Shown here piece by piece: positions 44,342 through 52,118 of a DNA stretch of 64,000 nt. The notes under the pieces were generated by a model. That model had not been told where the DNA came from, ran no database searches, and worked only from the letters and a program-made list of their open reading frames with translations. The stretch's first letter is position 1; the number at the start of each line of letters is the position of its first letter. Origin of the DNA: Acidobacteriaceae bacterium (lineage in GTDB: Bacteria; Acidobacteriota; Terriglobia; Terriglobales; Acidobacteriaceae); contig CAHJWN010000006.1 of NCBI GenBank assembly GCA_903642265.1, forward strand, positions 18,608-82,607, read 5' to 3'. A program made the translations under genes and the position numbers.

Positions 44342-45073
44342 ATGTCTCCTGAGCAGAATTCTGAACTGACCATCGTGATCCCTGCAAAGAATGAAGCATG
44401 CATGCTTCCACGCCTGCTGACATCGCTGGTGCGCCAGGACTACCCTTTACTCCCAGCCACCCGCATTCTGGTTGCCGATGCAGGCTCGACCGATGGCACG
44501 GTGCAGGCCGTTCACAGGTTCCGCGAGCATCTCTGCATCGAAATTGTTAGAGGCGGATTGCCGTCGGTCGGTAGAAATGCAGGTGCGAAACTTGCCACGA
44601 CAAAATACATCCTCTTTCTCGATGCCGACGTTGAACTTACCGATGTGACCCTTTTGCGTCGCGCCATGGGCTCCATGCGGCGCCGTAGCCTGCACCTTAC
44701 CACTGTCAGCATCGGATGCCGCCAGGGCAGCTTCTTCGACGACCTGCTGTACGCAGGTAGCAACGTGATGCAGCATATCGGAGCGCGCTGGAAGCCATTT
44801 GCAACCGGCATGTTCATGCTGTTCGAACGTGAAGCTTTTTGGCGGCTCGGCGGCTTCAACGAGCGCGCGCTCTTCGCAGAAGACTACCTGCTCTCGAAGG
44901 GCGTGCAGCGTAGCCGCTTTCGTATCGTGCGCGGCCGCATCCTTACGACAAATCGCCGCTTCCGGAAACTTGGCCACGGCCGCATGATCTGGATGTTTTT
45001 CAAAACGATGCTGCACACCTGGGACGACGAGTATTTCCTTGAAGATCAAGGGTACTGGGGCGAAGCCACGTAG
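44342..45073 (+). CDS. Glycosyltransferase family 2
   Basis: A 243-residue GT-A enzyme. The N-terminal TIVIPAKNEACMLPRLLTSLVRQDY, VADAGSTDGTVQ and the metal-binding aspartates in ILFLDADVELTD are typical. The central part (LLYAGSNVMQHIGARWKPFATGMFMLFEREAFWRLGGFNE) carries an acceptor-side signature and the ED pair in FAEDYLLSKG is the usual catalytic-base position. GAGG lies four to five bases before the ATG. There is no membrane helix large enough for a processive enzyme. The stop abuts the stop of the convergent thioesterase gene (45073/45074), so the two genes have no space between them. The sugar is unknown. Confidence 0.9.
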   Translation: MSPEQNSELTIVIPAKNEACMLPRLLTSLVRQDYPLLPATRILVADAGSTDGTVQAVHRFREHLCIEIVRGGLPSVGRNAGAKLATTKYILFLDADVELTDVTLLRRAMGSMRRRSLHLTTVSIGCRQGSFFDDLLYAGSNVMQHIGARWKPFATGMFMLFEREAFWRLGGFNERALFAEDYLLSKGVQRSRFRIVRGRILTTNRRFRKLGHGRMIWMFFKTMLHTWDDEYFLEDQGYWGEAT

Positions 45074-45544
45074 TCAGAACCGCCCGGATGCCTTTGCAGC
45101 AGCAACCGTGGATTCATCCAGCACGATGAATACTCCTGCAGCTTTTGCGAGCACCAGGCCTTTAAGATTCTTCAACTCCGCCTCGTGAAAGAGCTTGCGG
45201 CCTTCACGCTGAACGTGCCGCCCAGTCAGGATCAAGTCGTGATGTAGTGGAGAAGGTCGAAGATAATCGACCGCCATATGCCGGGTCATAGCCATGACCC
45301 CAAGCGGCCGGTTCAGCTTACTCATTGCTTCATCCATCAAGGTCGCGATGATGCCGCCATGGATGTATCCCGGCGGTCCCTCGTGCACGCGGTTCAGCTT
45401 GACTACCGCGGTAGATGTCAGCGCGTCCGGGTCGAGCGTGAACACAAGATGCAGTCCTTGAGGGTTTGCAGGCCCGCAGCCAAAGCAGTGCCCCGCCTGC
45501 TCGTCGATGGTTGGCGCATGATCCATGTAAGGTCCTTCGTTCAT
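45074..45544 (-). CDS. PaaI-like hotdog-fold acyl-CoA thioesterase
   Basis: A protein of about 156 residues of the PaaI/hotdog thioesterase group: CFGCGPANPQGLHLVF at the N-terminus, VHEGPPGYIHGGIIATLMDEAMSKL (the HGG motif and catalytic Asp/Glu-type helix), and RHMAVDYLRPSP. It probably hydrolyses an aryl- or acyl-CoA. The ATG at 45544 has AGAGGTGG eight bases upstream; a GTG at 45568 lies on a near-duplicate of the same ribosome-site/start block, only six bases from the recQ stop. It is downstream of recQ on the same strand and likely in the same transcript. Confidence 0.85.
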   Translation of the reverse strand: MNEGPYMDHAPTIDEQAGHCFGCGPANPQGLHLVFTLDPDALTSTAVVKLNRVHEGPPGYIHGGIIATLMDEAMSKLNRPLGVMAMTRHMAVDYLRPSPLHHDLILTGRHVQREGRKLFHEAELKNLKGLVLAKAAGVFIVLDESTVAAAKASGRF

Positions 45545-45573
45545 AGACCACCTCTGCTCATAGACCACCTTTA

Positions 45574-47991
45574 TCAGATTGCGCAGACATTCAGTATTCC
45601 CGAACCATACTTGTCGATTTTTTCCGAACCCAGGCCCTCTATCCTTTCAAGTTCCTTGAGGGTGCGCGGATGTTTCAGCACAATGCTCCGCAGCGCCGAC
45701 GAGCCAAGCACAAAAAACTGCGGCAATCCTAACTTCTCCGCCTGCTCTCGTCGCCAGTCGCGTAAACGCTCATCCAGCAATTGCTGTTCTCCGGTAAGCA
45801 CCTCTTCGGCAGAGTGCCCACGCGCCCGGATATGCGCAGGTTCATTCGTCTCGTAGACCAGTTCAGCGGCACGTGGCGCAGCCGTGGGTCTCCCACGTGC
45901 TTTCGTGTGGGTCGCTTCGGTGACCCGCACTCCAAACTCACCAGGAACTTCACTGCTCGTCATCAATGCGATGATTGCTGCTCCGTACCGATCGGCTTTT
46001 TCAGCCCCGATCCCGCTCACTTTCAGCAAGCCAGACATACTTGTCGGCTGCCCTGAAACCAACGCTTGCAGTGTTGTATCGGAGAAGATCAGGAAGCTGG
46101 GCTTACCCGTCTTAGCAGCTTCTGCCTTACGCCAATCGCGCAGGCCCGCTTCAAGGATCTTCTGCTCCGGCGTAAACGCTGCTGCTGTCTCTCCCCGCGC
46201 GACCTTTGCCGCACCCGCACTCGCCTTGGTGCCGGCCTGGCGTCCACGCGCCTTACCCGCTGCCGGGGCCTCTGCCTCACGCAACAACACCTGCAGCGAT
46301 GCCCGCGATACTCCCGTGTGCTCTCGCCCCTCGCCCGTCAGCGTGGCCTTCTTGTAATTGATGACTGCACCTTCCGCGTTTGTGAAGGTATCAGTTGAAA
46401 TCGAAACCAGCCCTGCCCGCGACAGGCCGTCGAGCAGAGCGTCAAAGGTTCGCCGGTCCGACCCAAGCGCAAGTTCTGTATGCAACCGTCCGGTTGCTTT
46501 GGGTTGACCGCTGGCAAGTGCACTTAGAATGACGCGAAGCTGCCTCTCCTCCTGCGCATCGGGTTCGCGGAACGGCTGTGCCGTCGCCGCCCCGGGAGCG
46601 CAGAAGTCACAGCATCCGCAAGGCCGCAGCCCGTCTGCGACATCGCCAAAATGACGCACCAGGGCAGACATCCGGCACTGCTGCGTCTCTGCAAATTGCG
46701 CCATACGGTCAATCTGCGATTGGCGAAAATCCACCTGCTCCGCATATCCAGTCATCCACGTGGCAGGAGGAGGCGCAGCCGGAGAGTAGCGGACATTTCC
46801 GGCCATATCCACCTGCGCCGCTCCCTGTCCGACCAGCTTATCAATGCACTTCGCAAAGATGTCCCGGCTCATTCTCAGCTTTGCGCAGAGCGGGTCGGCC
46901 ATCAGGAACTCATCTGTGAGTACCTTTGCAACCCGGGCCAGATCCGTTGCCGGGGGATAATCCCGTTCCAGAAAGCCTTCATGTATCTTTCGATCGACAA
47001 ACGAGTGCAGCAGCACAGTCCTGCTAGGCTGCCCGTCACGACCTGCGCGGCCAATCTCCTGGTAAAACGCTTCCACGGAAGCTGGCAGCGCGATATGAAC
47101 GACTGTCCGCACATCCGCCTTATCGATGCCCATCCCAAACGCGATTGTCGCCACCACTACCTCGAGCTTGCCTGACTGGAAGTGCCGCTGCACCCGCTCT
47201 CGCACACCCGCTTCCAGACCGGCATGATACGCCGCAGCTTTACCACCCAGCATCCCGGCAAGTTCTTCCGCCGCCTTCCGGGAGGGCGCATACACGATTG
47301 CCGGCCGGTTCTCTGCCTTGGACAACAGCTTCGCCGTGAACTCGTTCCGCCGCGGCTTCGACATTTCGACCACTTCAATGTGCAGGTTGTCGCGCCGAAA
47401 TCCATGGATAAACAACTCCGGCTGCTTCAGTTGCAACTGGTTGACAATGTCCTTCTGCACCGCTGGAGTCGCCGTTGCTGTCAGCGCAATGATTGGCGAT
47501 GGCCGCAGCCGAGGTAAATAGTCACCGAGCGTCCTGTAATCAGGCCGAAAATCGTGTCCCCAGGCTGAAATGCAATGCGCCTCGTCGATGGCAATCAGCG
47601 CCGGCTTGCGCTTTGCCAGCATCTCCGGGAAGCCCGGCACTCGCATTCGCTCGGGCGCTATAAACAGAAACTGTAATGAGCCGTCTAGGTATTCCCTGCA
47701 GGCCTGGCGCGAACTCTCTCGGTCAAGGCCCGAATGGATCCGTGCCACTCGCAGGCCAGCTGCCGAAAGCTTTGCCGCCTGGTCTTCCATCAGTGCGATA
47801 AGCGGCGAGATCACCAGCGCTGTTCCGCCCCGCGCCACTGCCGGAAGCTGGTAACACAGCGACTTGCCTGCTCCTGTCGGCATCACCAGCAACACGTCGC
47901 GACCATCTGCGGCAGCCCTGCAGACGGCCTCCTGGTTGGCGCGGAAAGCCGGAAATCCGAAGGTCTGATGGAGCAGTGTCTCGAGGTTCAT
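45574..47991 (-). CDS. recQ: ATP-dependent DNA helicase RecQ with two HRDC domains
   Basis: An 805-residue RecQ helicase, acting in DNA recombination and replication-fork repair. Motif I is MPTGAGKSLCYQLP, motif II IDEAHCISAWGHDFRPDY, motif III LTATATPAVQKDI, and the helicase C-terminal FGMGIDKADVRTVVH and YQEIGRAGRDG blocks follow. The zinc ligands are in QCRMSALVRHFGD and CGCCDFC. Two HRDC domains follow (FTPEQKILEAGLRDWRKAEAA and, after a linker, TGEQQLLDERLRDWRREQAEK), separated by an Ala/Arg-rich linker. I chose the ATG at 47991 because the helicase core starts right there; ATG at 48012 is an alternative and the frame is open to 48105. The thioesterase gene follows. Confidence 0.95.
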   Translation of the reverse strand: MNLETLLHQTFGFPAFRANQEAVCRAAADGRDVLLVMPTGAGKSLCYQLPAVARGGTALVISPLIALMEDQAAKLSAAGLRVARIHSGLDRESSRQACREYLDGSLQFLFIAPERMRVPGFPEMLAKRKPALIAIDEAHCISAWGHDFRPDYRTLGDYLPRLRPSPIIALTATATPAVQKDIVNQLQLKQPELFIHGFRRDNLHIEVVEMSKPRRNEFTAKLLSKAENRPAIVYAPSRKAAEELAGMLGGKAAAYHAGLEAGVRERVQRHFQSGKLEVVVATIAFGMGIDKADVRTVVHIALPASVEAFYQEIGRAGRDGQPSRTVLLHSFVDRKIHEGFLERDYPPATDLARVAKVLTDEFLMADPLCAKLRMSRDIFAKCIDKLVGQGAAQVDMAGNVRYSPAAPPPATWMTGYAEQVDFRQSQIDRMAQFAETQQCRMSALVRHFGDVADGLRPCGCCDFCAPGAATAQPFREPDAQEERQLRVILSALASGQPKATGRLHTELALGSDRRTFDALLDGLSRAGLVSISTDTFTNAEGAVINYKKATLTGEGREHTGVSRASLQVLLREAEAPAAGKARGRQAGTKASAGAAKVARGETAAAFTPEQKILEAGLRDWRKAEAAKTGKPSFLIFSDTTLQALVSGQPTSMSGLLKVSGIGAEKADRYGAAIIALMTSSEVPGEFGVRVTEATHTKARGRPTAAPRAAELVYETNEPAHIRARGHSAEEVLTGEQQLLDERLRDWRREQAEKLGLPQFFVLGSSALRSIVLKHPRTLKELERIEGLGSEKIDKYGSGILNVCAI

Positions 47992-48194
47992 GCGTCCTAT
48001 CCAGTTTCGCATGTCCCAGCCTGGAAGATCCTTCGCCAAGCTGCCGAAAGGTGCCTCGTTCGATGCCTCGAAAACGAAGCAGCGAATCACTCGTGGACAG
48101 CGCATGATTAACTCGGTCGCTTACCCGAACTGGTGATTGACCGGCGTCACCGCTGTCGATAGCCTTCGTTAGGACGTCTGGATCACCGCGATCT

Positions 48195-49733
48195 GTGCGG
48201 ATCTGCGTAGAGGAGCGCGCCATCGCAACAAAGAACAAGATCGCTCTCCACGCTGTCAGGCGCTTTCCTCGCTCGTCCGCGCGTTCCCGTCGTCCTAGCA
48301 TCGCTGTGGCTGTCCGCACCTGCCATGCTTATCTGGACTGGCACCCCCTTCTAGCGGGTGTGTTGCTGACTTTGCTGAGTACGATGTCGGTGGGAGCGCT
48401 GTTTCTCCTCCAGCGCCGACTCATTCCACTCGCGGGCGGTTGGGCTGTGCTCACCCCGCTCAACGGCGCTATGCTCGCTGTGCTTCTAAAAAGCCGTCGA
48501 AAGTTGTGGCCCTTTCTCTTGCTCGGCTACCTGGCCGCATCCGGGTTGATACATCTTGGCCCGCTGGAGATCTTTGGCAACCTTATAGAACTACTGCTCG
48601 CCGCCTTCACCCTGCCGCCATACCGCAGTTTCAGGCAGTGGATGCAGGAACCTCGCCTGCTGCCTGCCTTTGCGGGATACGCTCTTCTTCTGGGTCCGGC
48701 TATCATGTGCTTGACCGTCGCGCATAGAACGGCATCGTTCATTGCGCAAGCCAGCTATTGGGATCGTGCATGGACCATTGGGTTTTCCGAATCGCTTGGG
48801 ATAGCTCTCGGTACTTCGCTGATGCTGGTCCTGTGCAATCGCAATACGTACCGTCTCTTTCGCATCGGTTGTCTCGCCCGCACCACCACGCTACTCTCAC
48901 TGATTGCTCTGGCAACTTGGATTGCGTTCACCCAGACTACGTACCCTGCTATCTTCCTGCCGTGCGCGGCGCTGGTGCTGGTTGCACTTAGATTGGGGAT
49001 TCCCGGAGCTGTTCTCGGCACTGCACTCGCCAGCGCGATCATCTGTGCTCTCACCGCTTTGCACACTGCAGCGACGGTCACGTCATCCCGAGGCTATCTC
49101 GCTCTCACCATCCTGGTAGCTCTGCCGCTTGGCGTCACCGTCTTCAAGCGCATCGAGCTCGAAGATCGCGTGAAGGAATACCAGGCAGAAATTGACCGTC
49201 TCAAGTCGCTTGACCGCTTAACCGGCATCGCCAATCGCAAGCGCTTCGATCTTGTCCTCTCACGGGAGTGGCAGCGCGCCACGCGGGATCCAAAGCCGAT
49301 CGCCCTGCTCATGGTCGACACTGATTTCTTCGATCTCTATAACGAACACTACGGTACCCAGGCCGGCGACGAGTGCCTCCGGCTCATCGCTGCCCGTATG
49401 TCCAACCAGCCGCACCGCCAATATGACCTCGTCTCACGCTTTGATGGGGGTAGCTTCTCCGTTCTGCTTCCCGGAGCGCCTGCTGAGGCAGTCAAGCGCA
49501 TCGGCGAGGAAATTCGTGCGGAGATCGCCGCGATGGAATGGCCCCACGAACGCAGTCAGTTTGGCCGGGTGACCGTCTCTGTGGGGTGGGCTTCGATGAC
49601 GCCAGGAAGCGACCTGAAGCAGGATCTCCTTATCTCCGCAGCCGAGGCTGCACTCGAAACGGCCAAGCGCAAGGGCAGGAACCGCGTCGAAGGCTTTTCA
49701 AGCAACGTGGTTGAGATGATCGCCATTCGCTGA
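48195..49733 (+). CDS. Membrane protein with MASE1-like N-terminus and degenerate GGDEF domain
   Basis: A protein of about 512 residues. The first 320 residues contain about eight membrane segments (for example WHPLLAGVLLTLLSTMSVGALFLL, LNGAMLAVLLKSRRKLWPFLLLGYLA, FAGYALLLGPAIMCLTV), typical of MASE1-type sensor domains. A cytoplasmic helix (RIELEDRVKEYQAEIDRLKSLDRLTGIANR) leads to a diguanylate-cyclase fold. The active-site loop GG(D/E)EF reads DGGSF (residues 417-421), so it should not make c-di-GMP. It may bind GTP or another ligand. The start is a GTG at 48195 and is uncertain because the N-terminal 50 residues are charged and unusual. Confidence 0.75.
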   Translation: MRICVEERAIATKNKIALHAVRRFPRSSARSRRPSIAVAVRTCHAYLDWHPLLAGVLLTLLSTMSVGALFLLQRRLIPLAGGWAVLTPLNGAMLAVLLKSRRKLWPFLLLGYLAASGLIHLGPLEIFGNLIELLLAAFTLPPYRSFRQWMQEPRLLPAFAGYALLLGPAIMCLTVAHRTASFIAQASYWDRAWTIGFSESLGIALGTSLMLVLCNRNTYRLFRIGCLARTTTLLSLIALATWIAFTQTTYPAIFLPCAALVLVALRLGIPGAVLGTALASAIICALTALHTAATVTSSRGYLALTILVALPLGVTVFKRIELEDRVKEYQAEIDRLKSLDRLTGIANRKRFDLVLSREWQRATRDPKPIALLMVDTDFFDLYNEHYGTQAGDECLRLIAARMSNQPHRQYDLVSRFDGGSFSVLLPGAPAEAVKRIGEEIRAEIAAMEWPHERSQFGRVTVSVGWASMTPGSDLKQDLLISAAEAALETAKRKGRNRVEGFSSNVVEMIAIR

Positions 49734-49746
49734 CCTGTCTTCAAAG

Positions 49747-49759
49747 GAGCCGGAGGCTC
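49747..49759. terminator. Short hairpin between convergent genes
   Basis: GAGCC GGA GGCTC forms a five-base-pair stem with a three-base loop, in the 48-base gap between the degenerate GGDEF gene and the NIPSNAP gene. It is small and lacks a T run; it could be a bidirectional stop but support is weak. Confidence 0.3.
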
Positions 49760-49781
49760 TAAGATAGATCCTGCCGTGCTG

Positions 49782-50249
49782 TCAGAGCTGCGGAGAGAAG
49801 TCGGTCAGCTTCATAAATGTATGGTCAAGACTTACCAGGAAGGAACCATCCTTCTCGGTTTCCTTCTGTAAAGCGATCCACTCCGGATCCACCTTGAAGG
49901 CGGCCCAACTCGCGTCGGCAGCTTCGCGGCTGCGATGCCTGAGTATGTAGATAAGGGTACCGCCTCCGCCAGGCAGCAGTGCCGATCCGTCAATCGCCAC
50001 CCAGTAGGCGATCGGTTGCATACCCACCCGCTTGAAGATGGCTGTCTCTTTGGTACGAAAGCGATCGAGTATCTTTGGCTGCATGCCCGGGTTGAGATGG
50101 TAGACACGCAACTCGTAAACCGTGTCCGGACCCATGCCACCATCCGAGTTCGGGCTTTGCGCCAGGGTGGTATGGCTTGAAAGCAGCGGCAGAAGGGCTG
50201 CTACCCCCATGCTTTTGATTACGTTTCGCCGATCGTCCTGCTCCATCAT
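49782..50249 (-). CDS. NIPSNAP-family protein with export signal
   Basis: A 155-residue protein with a Tat- or Sec-like N-terminus (RRNVIKSMGVAALLPLLSS) and a NIPSNAP domain (VYELRVYHLNPGMQPKILDRFRTKETAIFKRVGM ... YWVAIDG ... HRSREAADASWAAFKVDPEWIALQKETE), a ferredoxin-like dimeric fold. Members are widespread and mostly of unknown function. GAGGAG lies about five bases upstream of the ATG at 50249, and the second codon is also ATG. It follows the tannase gene with a gap of about 106 bases on the same strand. No biochemical role can be given. Confidence 0.88.
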   Translation of the reverse strand: MMEQDDRRNVIKSMGVAALLPLLSSHTTLAQSPNSDGGMGPDTVYELRVYHLNPGMQPKILDRFRTKETAIFKRVGMQPIAYWVAIDGSALLPGGGGTLIYILRHRSREAADASWAAFKVDPEWIALQKETEKDGSFLVSLDHTFMKLTDFSPQL

Positions 50250-50355
50250 GAAGTCTCCTCAAATTAGTTATGCGTTTGGTAACTGTTGAACGCGTCTGGC
50301 TCAATCATCTACCGCACAATCCAGAGCCAGCATGCCTTCCAAGATTCTTAAGGAT

Positions 50356-51978
50356 CTATTGCGCGGCCGCACACGCAAAGCTCTCTGCTGCATTCGGATC
50401 GCCTGCGCCCTTGTACTTGGCGACCTGTGGATACGGACAGAGTGGCCTGGTCATCTTCGGCTCGCTTCCAATGCCTCCAGCGTATTTTGTGGCGATGATC
50501 TCGACCGGAGCCATGCCGCCCTCCGTCCACTGTTCAAGCGCCAGGTAAGCATCCTTCTTGGGAGTGTCCGGACCCTGGGTTGGAAACCATCCAAACTGAC
50601 CAAAGCTATCCGGACCGGAACCGCCCGTGCAGTGCCCCATTCCTGGAGCCATAAAGAGTCGCACCGAAGCTTCGGTCGCTTCCCTTCCCGTCGCAGCCAG
50701 CACCTTGTTGTAGTAATCAATCGTGCTGAGCGGCGAAATAGCTGGGTCATTCCAACCGTGGTAGAGGATCAGCTTGCCTCCACGTGCAAGGAATGGCTTC
50801 AGGTCAGCATTCTTCGCATCCAGATCGCCGGAGGTCTTCATCTTGGCCGCGCTATACGCCTGATCGAGCGACTGTGTCTTCAGGTCAAATGAATGGGCGG
50901 TGCCCGTAAATACCATGTCACCGAAGAAGCCCTTGGCGAAGGCGAACGCCAGGCTGCTGCCAGCCTGCTCTCCTGTCGTCCACTGCGACCATCCGCCCGC
51001 ATCGGCTTCGCCCCCTACGGAGTACCCTGGAAATATAAGGCTGCCATCCTTTGCGTGAAGGCCGTCGTACAGTGCCTCCACCGTCTTCACCTGGGGAGCC
51101 GTCAGGCAGCGATCGGAATCTTCGCCTTTGCAGAGAAGCTCAGCCGGCTTGAAGTGACAAGTGCGCGGATCGGTTAGGATACCGTCCGCTACCCCATCAA
51201 GCGCCGTCCCTTTTGCATCGCACTTTGTCATGACCGCCGCTGTGATCGTCGCCAGCTTGGATGGCGGAACGTAACTTGCCGGTGTCGCAATCTGGATCTG
51301 TGCATTGTGCAGTGAGCTCGTCACAAGTGCCGTCCAGTTGTAAGCCGGCGCACCTGCAAGAATGCCATCGTAATCTGTAGGAAACCGCTGCGCCTCCATC
51401 AACGCTTCGCGTCCGCCATCGGAGCACGCCGCGAAGTAGGCATGTTTCGCTGCCATCCCGTAGTACGCCGCCACCAGGTCCTTTGAACGCAGAGTCATCA
51501 GGTGGATTGCTCTGTATCCGAAGTCCGCAATCTTTTCAGGATGTCCCTTGGCCCAGTCCGCATCCACAGCCGTGCCGCTATGGCCTGTGTCGGTTCCGGC
51601 ACTCGCATATCCGCTCAAGACGGAAAGTCCGATCGCCTGGTAGTTGATCTCTCCGCCAAATCCGCCATTTCCCTGCCCGCGAAAACGACCGTTCCAGTGC
51701 TCTGTCGGCAACCACAATTCCATTTTGATCGTGGAGTCGCTCGTGGGCGAAATCTCGGCCGCGACACGGCAGAGCGCAGGCAACAATCTGGCAGCTTGCA
51801 CCATGCTCTCGGGTGAACCAGCCGGCATAGGGAAGTCACCGGCTGCATACTGCACCGCTGTCATGATCTTTGTGTCGGAAAGGTGCTGGTTAAGCAGCGC
51901 CGAGCACGCTCCAGGCGCAGGTGCTTGAGCATGGGCGGCGAGTGTAGTGGCGAAAAGCAGGCTGGCGAGCAAACGCAT
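50356..51978 (-). CDS. Tannase/feruloyl esterase family protein
   Basis: A 540-residue secreted esterase with a signal peptide (LLASLLFATTLAAHAQ). The nucleophile is Ser186 in AACSDGGRE, flanked by cysteines that form the family disulfide, with conserved WNGRFRGQGNGGFGGE and GTDTGHSG segments; the acid/histidine end is at GGKLILYHGWNDPAISP and MAPGMGHCTGGSGPD. It should release ferulic or gallic acid from plant cell wall esters, and act in the periplasm. Start ATG 51978 opens the signal; a GGGGAT lies nearby. It precedes the NIPSNAP gene and diverges from the sensor kinase with 140 bases between them. Confidence 0.93.
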   Translation of the reverse strand: MRLLASLLFATTLAAHAQAPAPGACSALLNQHLSDTKIMTAVQYAAGDFPMPAGSPESMVQAARLLPALCRVAAEISPTSDSTIKMELWLPTEHWNGRFRGQGNGGFGGEINYQAIGLSVLSGYASAGTDTGHSGTAVDADWAKGHPEKIADFGYRAIHLMTLRSKDLVAAYYGMAAKHAYFAACSDGGREALMEAQRFPTDYDGILAGAPAYNWTALVTSSLHNAQIQIATPASYVPPSKLATITAAVMTKCDAKGTALDGVADGILTDPRTCHFKPAELLCKGEDSDRCLTAPQVKTVEALYDGLHAKDGSLIFPGYSVGGEADAGGWSQWTTGEQAGSSLAFAFAKGFFGDMVFTGTAHSFDLKTQSLDQAYSAAKMKTSGDLDAKNADLKPFLARGGKLILYHGWNDPAISPLSTIDYYNKVLAATGREATEASVRLFMAPGMGHCTGGSGPDSFGQFGWFPTQGPDTPKKDAYLALEQWTEGGMAPVEIIATKYAGGIGSEPKMTRPLCPYPQVAKYKGAGDPNAAESFACAAAQ

Positions 51979-52118
51979 TGGTATCCCCGAACGACTTCGC
52001 GATTAAACCACGAGACCTTCAATCTAGCATTGCATGAGGCGCTACTGTGATTGCCGTTACTGTAGTATCCAGGACTCTGAGCCGGACGAAATTTCCCGGC
52101 GCTGTTGCCTGCGACCTC

